From positions 2,914,001-2,978,000 of the forward strand of contig CP062007.1 in the NCBI GenBank assembly GCA_022749295.1: a DNA stretch of 64,000 nt, given 5' to 3'. Both the position numbers and the translations under genes were made by a program. The notes beneath the pieces were generated by a model, which saw only the letters and a list, made by a program, of their open reading frames with translations, was not told where the DNA came from and did no database searches. How positions within the stretch are numbered: position 1 is the stretch's first letter; every line of letters begins with the position of its first letter. This DNA is from Flavobacteriaceae bacterium GSB9. GTDB taxonomy: Bacteria > Bacteroidota > Bacteroidia > Flavobacteriales > Flavobacteriaceae. This document shows, one piece after another, positions 53,134 through 61,994 of the stretch.

Positions 53134-55917
53134 TTAGAAAGTATACTTTAAGCTCAAGCTTAATAAGCTTCCCTTTTTATAAGATAATACGGTTTCGTTA
53201 GTTTCTATTCCCGTATTAAGGTTTCTTATTAATTGGGTCTGTTTTATTTCTGGGTTTAATAGGTTTCTGCCTGTAAACTTTAATTGTAACTGGTCAGTGA
53301 TGTCTTTGCTTGCAACAAAGTCTAGGGTAACAAAACCTTTTTCAATAATTTGATCGTTGTACAAAGTGGCACTATTGGTGAAATCTTCTGGAGACCCTAA
53401 AGCAAATATTTTGTCGGATGAATAATTTCCAGTTAAAGTCGCCACAAACTCTTTTTCGGTTTGGCTGTTATAGCTAAGCGAACCATTTACGATTAAATCT
53501 GAAGCCCCTTGCAAATCTACTTCAGTTAGGTTTTTGTACTGGTAGTTTTCCAATAAATCTTGGTTGAACCACATTTTGGTTACATTGGTGTTGAAGTTTA
53601 AAAGAGCATTGTCGTCGTCATTTTTAATTAAATCCAAACGTGTTTCCAATTCAATACCATAAACGTTGGCTTCTTCTCCAGTATTAAAGTATTTAAAATA
53701 ACCTGATGACCCGCGTTCCATGGCCAAGTTTATTGGGTTTTTAATGTTTTTGAAAAACGCCGTAGCTGAAACCAACTCACTTTGATTAGGGAAAAATTCC
53801 CATTTTAAATCGATGTTAAATACATCCGATTTTTCCAAATCTGGATTACCAGTGGTAACACGTCCTGTTGGAGATACATAGTTAAAAGGAGCTACTTCTT
53901 TAAATTCAGGCAGTGTTTGTGTTAGGCTGGAAGCTAATCGTAAAAACTGTTTGTCGTTTAGTTCAAACTTAACGTTTGCACTGGGGTAAACCTCAGTATA
54001 TTCCTTAGTAGTAGAGCCAACACGCCCTACGTAGTTGCCAACATCCCAAAGCACATTGATTTCATCACGCTCAAAACGAACCCCCACGTTTCCAGAAAAA
54101 CGTTTGTTTAAACCAAAATCTAAGTTGGCATACGCAGCCATTATATTTAGGTCGGCATCATAGCGATCTGGATTGGGCTCTCTTAAAACGAGTCCGTCCT
54201 CAAAGTTGTCTGGAGTAAAAGTTAAAGAAAACTGGTCGATTGATGGTACTTTGAAATCACGGGCACGAACGCCAATAAACTGAGAGCTGAAAACACGGTC
54301 TTTTTGGCGGAAATTGGCGCCCACATGTAATTTGTAAGGTTTGGTATTGGCATCTTCATCAAATTCACCAAAGCTAATGGCATCGGTGATATAAGCGTTG
54401 TATTCGGTGTCTTCAATTTTTTGACTCGATTTACGCTGTTGAAAATCGCCAACGTGAGCATATTGCACGAACGGCATATCAGTATCAATGATGGTTTGGT
54501 TTTCAGGGTCGGTTTCGGGAGTAAAAATATTAGCTTCGTTACGTACACGGTTAGGCTCTTGAGCCAAAACATAATTGTAACCTGCAGCCCATTTCAGCTC
54601 ATTGTTTTCGCTAATATCATGCGAACCTTCAATTTGGTTAACCAATAGAATGGTTTGCTTGAAGTTTTGGTCGCGAACAAAAGCTTGGTCTTCTTTTGGG
54701 TCTTGGTCAAACACATAACCTTCAAGGTTTCTACCTTGCTCATAAACATTGTCGTTGCTTGTGTTAACCGATAAACTGCTAATTTTTAAATTGTTACTAT
54801 CGTTAATCTTAAAGTCTAAATTAAAATAACCTGTTGAGTTTGTTTGGGTGGTAGACGATTCAACATCGGTAAACTCGTTATCCAAAATGTTTGAGCGGTA
54901 GCTTCTAAAAATACCTTCTTGGTAGTTGTATTGTTTCGAGTGCGAACCGGCAACAAATAATTTTAACTGTTTGCCAAAAACATCAAATTTGGTGCCTCCA
55001 GATAATTTAATACCGTAATTGCCAGTATTTTTTTGGTCAATTGGGTCCCAACCTTGTCTGGTAATCAAATCTACTAAAGCGTATTCTTTTTTATGGAATC
55101 CAAAGTTCACATCTTCAGAAATAATTGATCTTTTAAAGTTTGCTGAACCTACCGTATTTGTGTTGTAGCCTGAAGAAAGGCTTATGGAGAATTCTTTTTT
55201 GGAATACGATTTTGAGGTGATATCAACATTGCCCGAACCTTGGTCAGCATAGCTGTCAGTTGAGTATGTTTTGCTGATACCAACATTTTCAATAACGTTA
55301 GTTGAGAATAGGTTTAAGTTGATGTTTTTATTGTTAACGTCGTCTGAAGGAATGGGAAGTCCATTCATTGTGGTAGACAAATAACGGTCTCCGAGACCTC
55401 TAATGTATATGTCACCAGAACCTTCACTTTTAGTTACTCCAGAAATTTTTTCAGTCGCTCCAGAAGCATCAGATACTCCAATTTTAGTCAATCGTTCTGC
55501 ACCAATACTTTCCTTTATCACTACCGCCTTTTTCTGCTCCAACAACAGGGCTGTTTCGCTTTCACGTTTGGTAGTAGTGGTAATCACCACTTCGTCCAAC
55601 GAAGCAGCGCTTGCGCCCATCGGTACGTTTACTTCGGTTATTTTGCCGGCAACAATTGTAACAGGCAGTTCTTGTGTTTCATAACCAACAAAACTGTATA
55701 TTAAAATGTAATCTCCAGGTTCTAAATTCTCAAGGGCGTACAAGCCATCAAAATCGGAAGTAGTACCTTTAGTGGTACCTTTTATTATAACATTGGCAAA
55801 GGCCAAAGGTTCGTTGTTGTATTCTTTGTCGGTAAGTTTACCAACCACAGAACCAGTGTTTTGGCCATAAGAAATGGCCGCTATCATTAGTATTAAAAAT
55901 AGGGTGATTTTTTTCAT
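53134..55917 (-). CDS. TonB-dependent outer-membrane receptor
   Basis: The 927-residue protein has a signal peptide (FLILMIAAISYGQ), a CarboxypepD_reg-like domain (about 22-105, GSVVGKLTDKEYNNEPLAFANV), a TonB-box region (SLDEVVITTTTKRES), a plug (GVSDASGATEKISGVTKSEGSGDIYIRGLGDRY) and a 22-strand-type barrel ending SLSLKYTF. It takes up a large or scarce ligand with energy from TonB. Direct repeats in 11-bp register upstream, and neighbouring pit and phosphate porin genes, suggest that the ligand contains phosphorus. The downstream beta-helix lipoprotein takes the place usually held by SusD; no SusD is present. Confidence 0.92.
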   Translation of the reverse strand: MKKITLFLILMIAAISYGQNTGSVVGKLTDKEYNNEPLAFANVIIKGTTKGTTSDFDGLYALENLEPGDYILIYSFVGYETQELPVTIVAGKITEVNVPMGASAASLDEVVITTTTKRESETALLLEQKKAVVIKESIGAERLTKIGVSDASGATEKISGVTKSEGSGDIYIRGLGDRYLSTTMNGLPIPSDDVNNKNINLNLFSTNVIENVGISKTYSTDSYADQGSGNVDITSKSYSKKEFSISLSSGYNTNTVGSANFKRSIISEDVNFGFHKKEYALVDLITRQGWDPIDQKNTGNYGIKLSGGTKFDVFGKQLKLFVAGSHSKQYNYQEGIFRSYRSNILDNEFTDVESSTTQTNSTGYFNLDFKINDSNNLKISSLSVNTSNDNVYEQGRNLEGYVFDQDPKEDQAFVRDQNFKQTILLVNQIEGSHDISENNELKWAAGYNYVLAQEPNRVRNEANIFTPETDPENQTIIDTDMPFVQYAHVGDFQQRKSSQKIEDTEYNAYITDAISFGEFDEDANTKPYKLHVGANFRQKDRVFSSQFIGVRARDFKVPSIDQFSLTFTPDNFEDGLVLREPNPDRYDADLNIMAAYANLDFGLNKRFSGNVGVRFERDEINVLWDVGNYVGRVGSTTKEYTEVYPSANVKFELNDKQFLRLASSLTQTLPEFKEVAPFNYVSPTGRVTTGNPDLEKSDVFNIDLKWEFFPNQSELVSATAFFKNIKNPINLAMERGSSGYFKYFNTGEEANVYGIELETRLDLIKNDDDNALLNFNTNVTKMWFNQDLLENYQYKNLTEVDLQGASDLIVNGSLSYNSQTEKEFVATLTGNYSSDKIFALGSPEDFTNSATLYNDQIIEKGFVTLDFVASKDITDQLQLKFTGRNLLNPEIKQTQLIRNLNTGIETNETVLSYKKGSLLSLSLKYTF

Positions 55918-56302
55918 ATTTTTAGTTTTTATCTAGGTGCAAAGAACGCTAGGTTATGTGAACAGGGTGTTATCCATGAGTTAAACAATGGTAATTGAAG
56001 GGTTATGTAAACGTTATGTGTAACTGGGTTTTTAGAAGCGATAGTTACATTAATTTAACATTGAAAATGATGTGTTTTTAATTTTGAATTTTATAAGGGA
56101 GGTGAGATTGAAAATGGCCTTTCTTAAAAATCAGAAGAGGTGAATTGGGGTTGAAATCTAAAATAGAAGTAAGGTTTGATTGTGGAACTCTAATGGAACT
56201 TAAGTTTCATTCTGCCAAAAAACAGAATGTTTTTTCAGATGAAAAATAACTCCAACAAAGTCTGAAAAAGAAAGAGTGATTGGTTTACTGGTAACTTAAC
56301 TG
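55918..56302. other. 385-bp region between receptor and CarboxypepD_reg genes
   Basis: There is no gene. The receptor-proximal 150 bp are full of 11-bp-phased repeats. The rest contains a small hairpin (CATTCTG/CAGAATG at 56208-56229, T-run after it on the plus strand) with no obvious gene to terminate. Confidence 0.6.
55957..55972 (-). promoter_or_regulatory. Pho-box-like direct repeat upstream of the receptor
   Basis: TGTGA (55957-55961) and TGTTA (55968-55972), i.e. TAACA-N6-TCACA on the minus strand. CTTTGCA, the likely -7 region, begins 14 nt downstream, as at the porin. Further 11-bp repeats (GTTATGTAAACGTTATG; ACATT-N6-ACATT) lie at about 56000-56060. Confidence 0.5.
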
Positions 56303-56692
56303 TTACTGGTCCGAAGTGTTTTTTAAGCTCTGTCCAGCGTTTGCCATGGCCATGGCTAAAGCGATGTCGTCCATAGAAACGCTACTGGCTTCTAAAGTCA
56401 GTTTTAACTCTACGGGGTTAAGACCGTCAACATGCACGTTGATTTCTTTCGATTCGTAACCCACAAAGCTGCAAACCAAGGTGTAATCGCCAGCTTCAAT
56501 ATTTTCAATAACAAACATGCCGGTTTGGTCGGTGTTGGCTTTTACCTCAGTATTTTTAATACTAATGTCGGCTAAAACCAAAGGTGCATTTTCAACTTCA
56601 TTGTCCAAAACCTTTCCAACAATAAGCCCAGTATTTTGACTAAAGGAAAGTGTACTGAAAAGTGTAGCGGCAATGATAATTAAATGCTTCAT
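56303..56692 (-). CDS. Free-standing CarboxypepD_reg-like (receptor N-domain) protein
   Basis: The 129-residue protein is a signal peptide plus one domain that parallels the N-terminal extension of the adjacent receptor: QNTGLIVGKV...ENAPLVLADISIKNT...GMFVIENIEAGDYTLVCSFVGYESKEINV, compared with QNTGSVVGKL...YILIYSFVGYETQELPV. It stops soon after the place of the TonB box, where it reads SMDDIALAMAMANAG. There is no plug or barrel, and no debris of one downstream, so it looks like a functional short paralogue. ATG 56692 is preferred to the upstream in-frame codon at 56719. It could be a periplasmic partner or competitor of the receptor; that is inference. Confidence 0.8.
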   Translation of the reverse strand: MKHLIIIAATLFSTLSFSQNTGLIVGKVLDNEVENAPLVLADISIKNTEVKANTDQTGMFVIENIEAGDYTLVCSFVGYESKEINVHVDGLNPVELKLTLEASSVSMDDIALAMAMANAGQSLKNTSDQ

Positions 56693-56744
56693 GTTTGTTG
56701 ATGTGTAAATACAGCGCAAAATAAATGAAACATCATAAATCTAA

Positions 56745-56793
56745 TGTTATCTAAGTATTAAACAACGATGATTAAAATGTTATCGTAATGTTA
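56745..56793 (-). promoter_or_regulatory. Pho-box-like array upstream of the CarboxypepD_reg gene
   Basis: AATGTTA at 56776-56782 and 56787-56793 (11-bp period), and a second pair TGTTA (56745) / TATTA (56756) in the same register, 33 bp away. TTTGC at 56720-56716 may be the -7 region. Confidence 0.6.
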
Positions 56794-56875
56794 ACTCAAG
56801 TATGGCAAAAAAACGAAAGTAAAGCCCATAGGTTAATAAGATCTTTTTTATCTTGCCTTGCTTTAAAAACGAACG

Positions 56876-58216
56876 ATGAACTGGGAACAATTACTATCCT
56901 TAAAACGCTTTGGCGATACCAATAAAAGACTAAGAAAAGAGCAGGACGAAACCCGTTTGGGTTTTGAAGTGGATTACGATCGCATCATTTTTTCTTCGGA
57001 ATTTAGAAGCCTTCAAGACAAAACCCAAGTGATTCCTTTATCGCAAACCGATTTTGTGCACACCCGTTTAACCCACAGTTTGGAGGTGAGTGTAGTAGGG
57101 CGCTCTTTAGGTAGAAAAGTGGGGTTGAAACTATTAGAAAAATATCCACATTTGCAAAATGTTCATGGCTACCAGGCCAACGATTTTGGAGCTATTGTTG
57201 CCACAGCAGCATTGGCCCACGACATAGGCAACCCGCCGTTTGGGCATTCTGGCGAAAAAGCCATAGGTGAATTTTTTAAAACAGGCGACGGAAAAAAGTA
57301 CCAAGACCAATTAACCGAAAAGCAATACCAAGATTTATGCGATTTTGAAGGCAATGCCAACGGTTTTAAAATTTTAACACAAAGTCGGGCTGGTAGAAAA
57401 GGCGGATTGCGTATGAGTTACGCCACGCTTGGGGCGTTTACTAAATACCCAAAAGAATCGTTGCCTAAGAAGCCAACAACGCATATAGCCGATAAAAAGT
57501 ATGGATTTTTCCAAAGTGACAAAGCTACTTTTATTGATGTAGCAAATGAGTTGGGCTTAATAAAACGCAGTGAAAAACATATTAGCTTTTCACGGCATCC
57601 GTTAACCTATTTGGTTGAGGCGGCCGACGATATTTGTTATACCATTATTGATTTTGAAGATGGTATCAATTTAGGGCTCATTCAAGAAGAATATGCTTTG
57701 GAGTACCTATCGAAGGTTATACGCGAAAATATTATTCCAGAAAACTACTATGCGCTATCCAGTAGAGAAGACCGTATTGGTTACCTTCGTGCGCTAGCTA
57801 TTGGAGCATTAATCAACGATGCTGTCGATATTTTTATGAAACACGAAGAAGCCATTCTAAATGGTGATTTTGATGCAGCGTTATTGGATAAAAGTAAATA
57901 CGATGCCCAAATTAAAGATATCATTAAAATTAGCAGAGATAATGTGTATTGCTCCGAAGAGGTTATCGATAAGGAAATTGCGGGTTATCAAATTATAAAC
58001 AAGCTACTTGGTGTTTATACCGCTGCGGTTAATAATTGTTATGATGGAAGTGCTTCAAATTACGACAAATTAATACTGAACCGCTTGCCGGAAACCATAA
58101 ATTTTAAGAGCGACGATTTGTACCTAAGGCTGCTTTCGGTATGCCATTATGTGTCTTTACTTTCCGACAGCAAGGCCATTCAAAACTTTAAAAAAATAGA
58201 AGGGGTGACGTTTTAG
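56876..58216 (+). CDS. dgt: Deoxyguanosinetriphosphate triphosphohydrolase (dGTPase)
   Basis: An HD-domain enzyme that splits dNTPs (typically dGTP) into nucleoside and triphosphate. The metal motif is in ALAHDIGNPPFGHSGE, with an upstream His in HTRLTHSLEVS and a downstream Asp in VEAADDICYTIIDFEDG. RSLQDKTQVIPL is the family N-terminal signature. At 446 residues it fits the Bacteroidetes form. It is monocistronic. Confidence 0.93.
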   Translation: MNWEQLLSLKRFGDTNKRLRKEQDETRLGFEVDYDRIIFSSEFRSLQDKTQVIPLSQTDFVHTRLTHSLEVSVVGRSLGRKVGLKLLEKYPHLQNVHGYQANDFGAIVATAALAHDIGNPPFGHSGEKAIGEFFKTGDGKKYQDQLTEKQYQDLCDFEGNANGFKILTQSRAGRKGGLRMSYATLGAFTKYPKESLPKKPTTHIADKKYGFFQSDKATFIDVANELGLIKRSEKHISFSRHPLTYLVEAADDICYTIIDFEDGINLGLIQEEYALEYLSKVIRENIIPENYYALSSREDRIGYLRALAIGALINDAVDIFMKHEEAILNGDFDAALLDKSKYDAQIKDIIKISRDNVYCSEEVIDKEIAGYQIINKLLGVYTAAVNNCYDGSASNYDKLILNRLPETINFKSDDLYLRLLSVCHYVSLLSDSKAIQNFKKIEGVTF

Positions 58217-58334
58217 CGGTTTTTATGGTAGTTCGATTAACGTCAATTAATATAAGTGTTTTCATCTCTTATATACATTTTTGTTCTTTCGTTATTTCGA
58301 ATCTCTTTTTTAATAAAAATTGCTCTCTCTTACT

Positions 58335-59081
58335 TTAATTTTTTAATTCGGAATTAATAAGTTTTTCAATAATTTTAATTTTTTTAATTAAATCAGAACA
58401 AGCCTCAACTGTAATTTTTTCATTGTGATTTTTGACCCAAAGTCCAGCTCCCTTGGATAAAATTATGTCCTCTAGGGAATTCTTTACATGAGCAGAAATA
58501 GTTTTGTTTAAAAGAGTCTTATTTTCTATCATTTCTCCAATGACACCACCTGATGATAAACTAGCTAACCTTATTCTGTCTTTGTATTCTTGATTAAGTT
58601 CTCCATTAACAATAGTACGTCTATCCATATTATGTTTTAAATCTAATAATTTGTTGCGAATAGATTGGGGGGTCAATTTTATCTCACCTGTACTTATCAG
58701 GGACTCTATAGTGCCTGTATGGAAAATAATGTTTTGATATTCATAATTTACAAGACTATATTTATTAAATATTTGGTCCGTTGTTAAACTTTGTGAGTTT
58801 AGGCTGTAAATAACTTTGTTGTAAGTTGAAATGTTTTGACTGTACTTCTGTATTATTTCTTCAATATAAATTTTATTTTCTTTTAGCTCATCTATAAGTT
58901 GGAGATAATATTGATGTCTTATTGTATCATTTTTTTTACTCTCTCCCCAGCTGTTTAGTTGCAACGCTATTAAAATGCCAATAACCACAAGAATTATTTC
59001 ACCAATAGCATATTTTAAATACTTTGTTGTTTTTCCCTCTGAAAGCAAATTTTGTCTAATCTTTCTAAAGAATTTTATCAT
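58335..59081 (-). CDS. DUF6090 family membrane-anchored protein
   Basis: The N-terminus IKFFRKIRQNLLSEGKTTKYLKYAIGEI followed by the single transmembrane helix ILVVIGILIALQLNSW is the hallmark of DUF6090, a family common in Flavobacteriaceae with unknown function. The rest is a helical extracytoplasmic domain. ATG 59081 (MIKFFRK) matches the family start better than the upstream 59111. It stands alone. Confidence 0.87.
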   Translation of the reverse strand: MIKFFRKIRQNLLSEGKTTKYLKYAIGEIILVVIGILIALQLNSWGESKKNDTIRHQYYLQLIDELKENKIYIEEIIQKYSQNISTYNKVIYSLNSQSLTTDQIFNKYSLVNYEYQNIIFHTGTIESLISTGEIKLTPQSIRNKLLDLKHNMDRRTIVNGELNQEYKDRIRLASLSSGGVIGEMIENKTLLNKTISAHVKNSLEDIILSKGAGLWVKNHNEKITVEACSDLIKKIKIIEKLINSELKN

Positions 59082-59263
59082 AGTTATTAGGCTGTATATA
59101 ATGAAGAACAATGCAAAGCTGAAAGTTCTGTTTCAACTAGATTATTGGTTTGTTAAACTAAGATAGTTGAAAAATTTCACCAAATCAAGATTGCCTGCTT
59201 TCTCTATAATATTTGGTTAGTTGAATTTAAGAGGACTACATGCGACACACAACTTTCTGTTTT

Positions 59264-59279
59264 TAACAAAATTTTAACA
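59264..59279 (+). promoter_or_regulatory. Pho-box-like direct repeat upstream of the DUF4331 operon
   Basis: TAACA at 59264-59268 and 59275-59279, 11-bp period, inside the A/T-rich TTTTAACAAAA duplicated 11-mer. It may be chance in so A/T-rich a stretch; a TATTTCG follows at 59296-59302. Confidence 0.35.
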
Positions 59280-59351
59280 AAACCGCTCTTTTCATTATTT
59301 CGTAGGTATTAGTGAGAGTAAAAAAATTACTAATAACAAAATCTAAAAATC

Positions 59352-60002
59352 ATGAAAAAATTAACAACAGTTTTAGGAATAGGAATTATAGCTGTGGCTG
59401 GTTTCTTAATTATTGCGGCAGACCATATTGATGCGCCTGCCGTTGAAGGCGGTAATAGCGATATTACGGACTTTTATGCATTTCAGGGCGAAAATACAGA
59501 TAACATTGTATTTGTAGCAAACTTACAAGGCTTGCTTAGCCCGAGTGCTACTGGCAGTGCCGCTTTTAACGAAAATGTCTTAGTAGAATTCAATATCGAC
59601 AATACAGGAGATTATATAGAAGATTTAGTTATTCAAGCCATTCCAAAAAATGGAAAAATGTACTTTTTCGGACCAGTTGCTCCTTCACAAACCGGACTTA
59701 ACAGCACTATACAGACTAATGCAACAGCTGGAGGTGTAGTAGATATTACAGCTTATGGTGAGGATGCTAAAATACGTTCGTTTAAAGGTATGAGCTTTTT
59801 TGCTGGACCTAGAGATGATCCATTCTTTATGGATTTTGCACAATATTCTGAAATAATTGCTGGAAATGCCACAAGCTTTAACAGTCCTGGGGCAGATACT
59901 TTTGCTGGAACCAACGTCATGTCAATTGTAGTTGAAGTTCCAAAAAGTATGATTGGTGGTTCTGGAACCATAAATGCTTGGGTAGAATCTAAAATAAAAT
60001 AA
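59352..60002 (+). CDS. DUF4331 family exported protein
   Basis: A signal-like segment (LGIGIIAVAGFLIIAA) leads into the DUF4331 start DHIDAPAVEGGNSDITDFYAFQGENTDNIVFVANLQGL. The mature 195 residues are beta-rich with no catalytic motif. Family function is not established. The partner at 60032 looks like the remainder of a longer DUF4331 protein, so the domain seems to be split over two adjacent genes, as it is in several Bacteroidetes. Confidence 0.85.
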   Translation: MKKLTTVLGIGIIAVAGFLIIAADHIDAPAVEGGNSDITDFYAFQGENTDNIVFVANLQGLLSPSATGSAAFNENVLVEFNIDNTGDYIEDLVIQAIPKNGKMYFFGPVAPSQTGLNSTIQTNATAGGVVDITAYGEDAKIRSFKGMSFFAGPRDDPFFMDFAQYSEIIAGNATSFNSPGADTFAGTNVMSIVVEVPKSMIGGSGTINAWVESKIK

Positions 60003-60031
60003 TAACATACAACCTTATAAATTTTTGAAAT

Positions 60032-60595
60032 ATGAAAACGATAAAAAGAATACAAATAGCAACAGTTGCATTTGCAGTATCTGTACTTGCCTTTAACTGT
60101 TCGAAAGATGACTTAATTCGTAGAGCTCCTGTAGCACCGGATTTCTCTGGAATCTACTCACAAGAAGACCAAATGGGTAGACCAGCTGTTAATACAGTAT
60201 TCGTTTCAAGTGCAGACAAAGACCTGTTTAATGTTACTGTACCTTCCGAACAAAACGCAGCATTCCAAAGTAAATTTCAGTCTAACCTAATGGCACTGAG
60301 TCCTGCTTATGCAAATGATGAAGACCAAAACGCCTTAGGATTAGATGCAGCAACTTTTACCGGACTATTATCTACTGATGTTTTAAATGTATCATTAGAC
60401 GCCCCAACAACATTTTTTGACGGAACGAATGTGTTAACAGGAAGAGCACTGTCGGACGATGTAATCACCGTTGAATTACTTTTAATTTTTGGAGGTGAAG
60501 ACTTTTCAGAAAACCCAGGATTATCTGATGACAATGTTGATGCTAATGACAAGGCCTTTTTGAGCTCCTTCCCTTACTTGGCTTCGCCTTGGTAA
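60032..60595 (+). CDS. DUF4331-related lipoprotein
   Basis: The signal peptide ends with AFNCSKDD, a lipobox-like Cys. The mature part contains DFSGIYSQEDQMGRPAVNTVFVSSADKDLFNV and ends in SDDNVDANDKAFLSSFPYLASPW, matching the C-terminal portion of DUF4331 proteins. It follows the first DUF4331 gene by 29 bp, and a strong terminator comes after it. Role unknown. Confidence 0.8.
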   Translation: MKTIKRIQIATVAFAVSVLAFNCSKDDLIRRAPVAPDFSGIYSQEDQMGRPAVNTVFVSSADKDLFNVTVPSEQNAAFQSKFQSNLMALSPAYANDEDQNALGLDAATFTGLLSTDVLNVSLDAPTTFFDGTNVLTGRALSDDVITVELLLIFGGEDFSENPGLSDDNVDANDKAFLSSFPYLASPW

Positions 60596-60617
60596 AATCT
60601 GAAAAACCTACTCTAAA

Positions 60618-60660
60618 CTCTAAAGCAAGGGCGCACACACCCTTGTTTTAGAGTTGTTTT
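60618..60660 (+). terminator. Intrinsic terminator or processing hairpin after the DUF4331 pair
   Basis: CTCTAAAGCAAGGG (60618-60631) and CCCTTGTTTTAGAG (60640-60653) form a 14-bp stem with one G-U pair, followed by TTGTTTT. Confidence 0.75.
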
Positions 60661-60689
60661 AAAACAATATAAATTTAAAAGCAAACGCA

Positions 60690-61982
60690 ATGAAATCCTT
60701 AAAACATTTAGCAATAGCTCTGGCAATAATTTTGTTAGCGAGCTGTGGCACGAAAGAAAAAAAAATAACTAGCAAAAGAGATTATACGGGTTATTTGCAA
60801 AACACAGAGAGCGAGATGTTGCAGTTGGCTAAATCCGATTTAAACTTCTGGGAAAAAAAGCTAGAAAAAGAACCCAATCAATTCCCGTACTTAGCCAAAG
60901 CTGCGGCATCTCAATCTCAAATTTTTAATCTAACTGGTAAAATAGAATCCTTAAAAGAAGCTGAAATTTATTTAGTTAAAGCTAACGAAGCTGCTTTGTA
61001 CAATAAGGCAGACTATTTAAGAGCTCTAGCACGAAATTATATTTCGCAGCACAGGTTTAAAGAGGCTTTAGGCTTACTAAAAAAAGCAGAACTAAATGGT
61101 GAGCATTTAAAAGGCACCCAAAAAATGCTATTTGATGTACATATGGAATTGGGGAATTTTGAACTGGCAAAATCGTATTTAGATAAAATTAGAAAAAACG
61201 GTGATTTTGATTATTTAATTCGATTGTCAAAATGGTCTGACCACCGTGGCAATATAGAAGCAGCCATAAAATATATGGAGCAAGCCAAAAACATTGCAGA
61301 ATCTTCAAATATACCAGCAACCAAACAATGGGTTTATACCAATTTGGCCAATTATTACGGTCACGCCGGAAGAATACAAGATTCCTATCAACACTATCTA
61401 AAGGCTTTAGAATTGAACCCTGAAGATGCTTATGCAAAAAAGGGTATCGCTTGGATTGTATATTCATATGAAAAAAATCCAGATGAGGCCTTAAACATTT
61501 TAAACACCATAACAAAAAACCATAAATCCCCGGATTATTATTTGCTAAAAGCCGAAATTGCTGAATTTAAAGGTGACTTAAATTTAAAGAAAAACGAGTT
61601 AAAATTGTATAATCGGGCGGTTAATAACCCATTATATGGCCATATGTATAATAAATATAATACACTTTTATTAGCAGAAAACCCAAGAGAAATAACCAAG
61701 GCATTTATTATAGCCAATACCGAAATTGAAAATAGGCCAATACCACAATCTTATGATTTATTGGCTTGGACGTATTATAAGAATGGTAACAATAAGGAAG
61801 CGTTAAAGATTGCTGAAAATTATGTTGCTGGTAAAACTTTTGAACCAGAGGTTCTGTTTCATTTAGCATATATTTATAAAGCTAATGATAAGTTTAAAGA
61901 AGTTAAAAATTTGAAAGAAGAATTGCAAGAAAGCATCTTTGAACTTGGTCCAGTAATAGCAACAAAAGTCAATGATATTTAA
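60690..61982 (+). CDS. TPR lipoprotein
   Basis: A lipobox (LLASC, Cys20) is followed by about 400 residues of TPR-like helices (RALARNYISQHRFKEALGLLKKAEL, NLANYYGHAGRIQDSYQHYLKALELNPEDAYAKKGIAW). It probably resides in the outer or inner membrane facing the periplasm. It sits 95 bp after the DUF4331 pair and 12 bp before a TonB-dependent receptor pseudogene, so it was likely part of a functional set with that receptor. Confidence 0.85.
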   Translation: MKSLKHLAIALAIILLASCGTKEKKITSKRDYTGYLQNTESEMLQLAKSDLNFWEKKLEKEPNQFPYLAKAAASQSQIFNLTGKIESLKEAEIYLVKANEAALYNKADYLRALARNYISQHRFKEALGLLKKAELNGEHLKGTQKMLFDVHMELGNFELAKSYLDKIRKNGDFDYLIRLSKWSDHRGNIEAAIKYMEQAKNIAESSNIPATKQWVYTNLANYYGHAGRIQDSYQHYLKALELNPEDAYAKKGIAWIVYSYEKNPDEALNILNTITKNHKSPDYYLLKAEIAEFKGDLNLKKNELKLYNRAVNNPLYGHMYNKYNTLLLAENPREITKAFIIANTEIENRPIPQSYDLLAWTYYKNGNNKEALKIAENYVAGKTFEPEVLFHLAYIYKANDKFKEVKNLKEELQESIFELGPVIATKVNDI

Positions 61983-61994
61983 CAAAGAATCCAG

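Noticed and set aside
56208-56236. Plus-strand terminator hairpin
   Set aside because: A 7-bp stem with T-run exists, but no plus-strand gene or promoter lies upstream, so I do not list it as a functional terminator.
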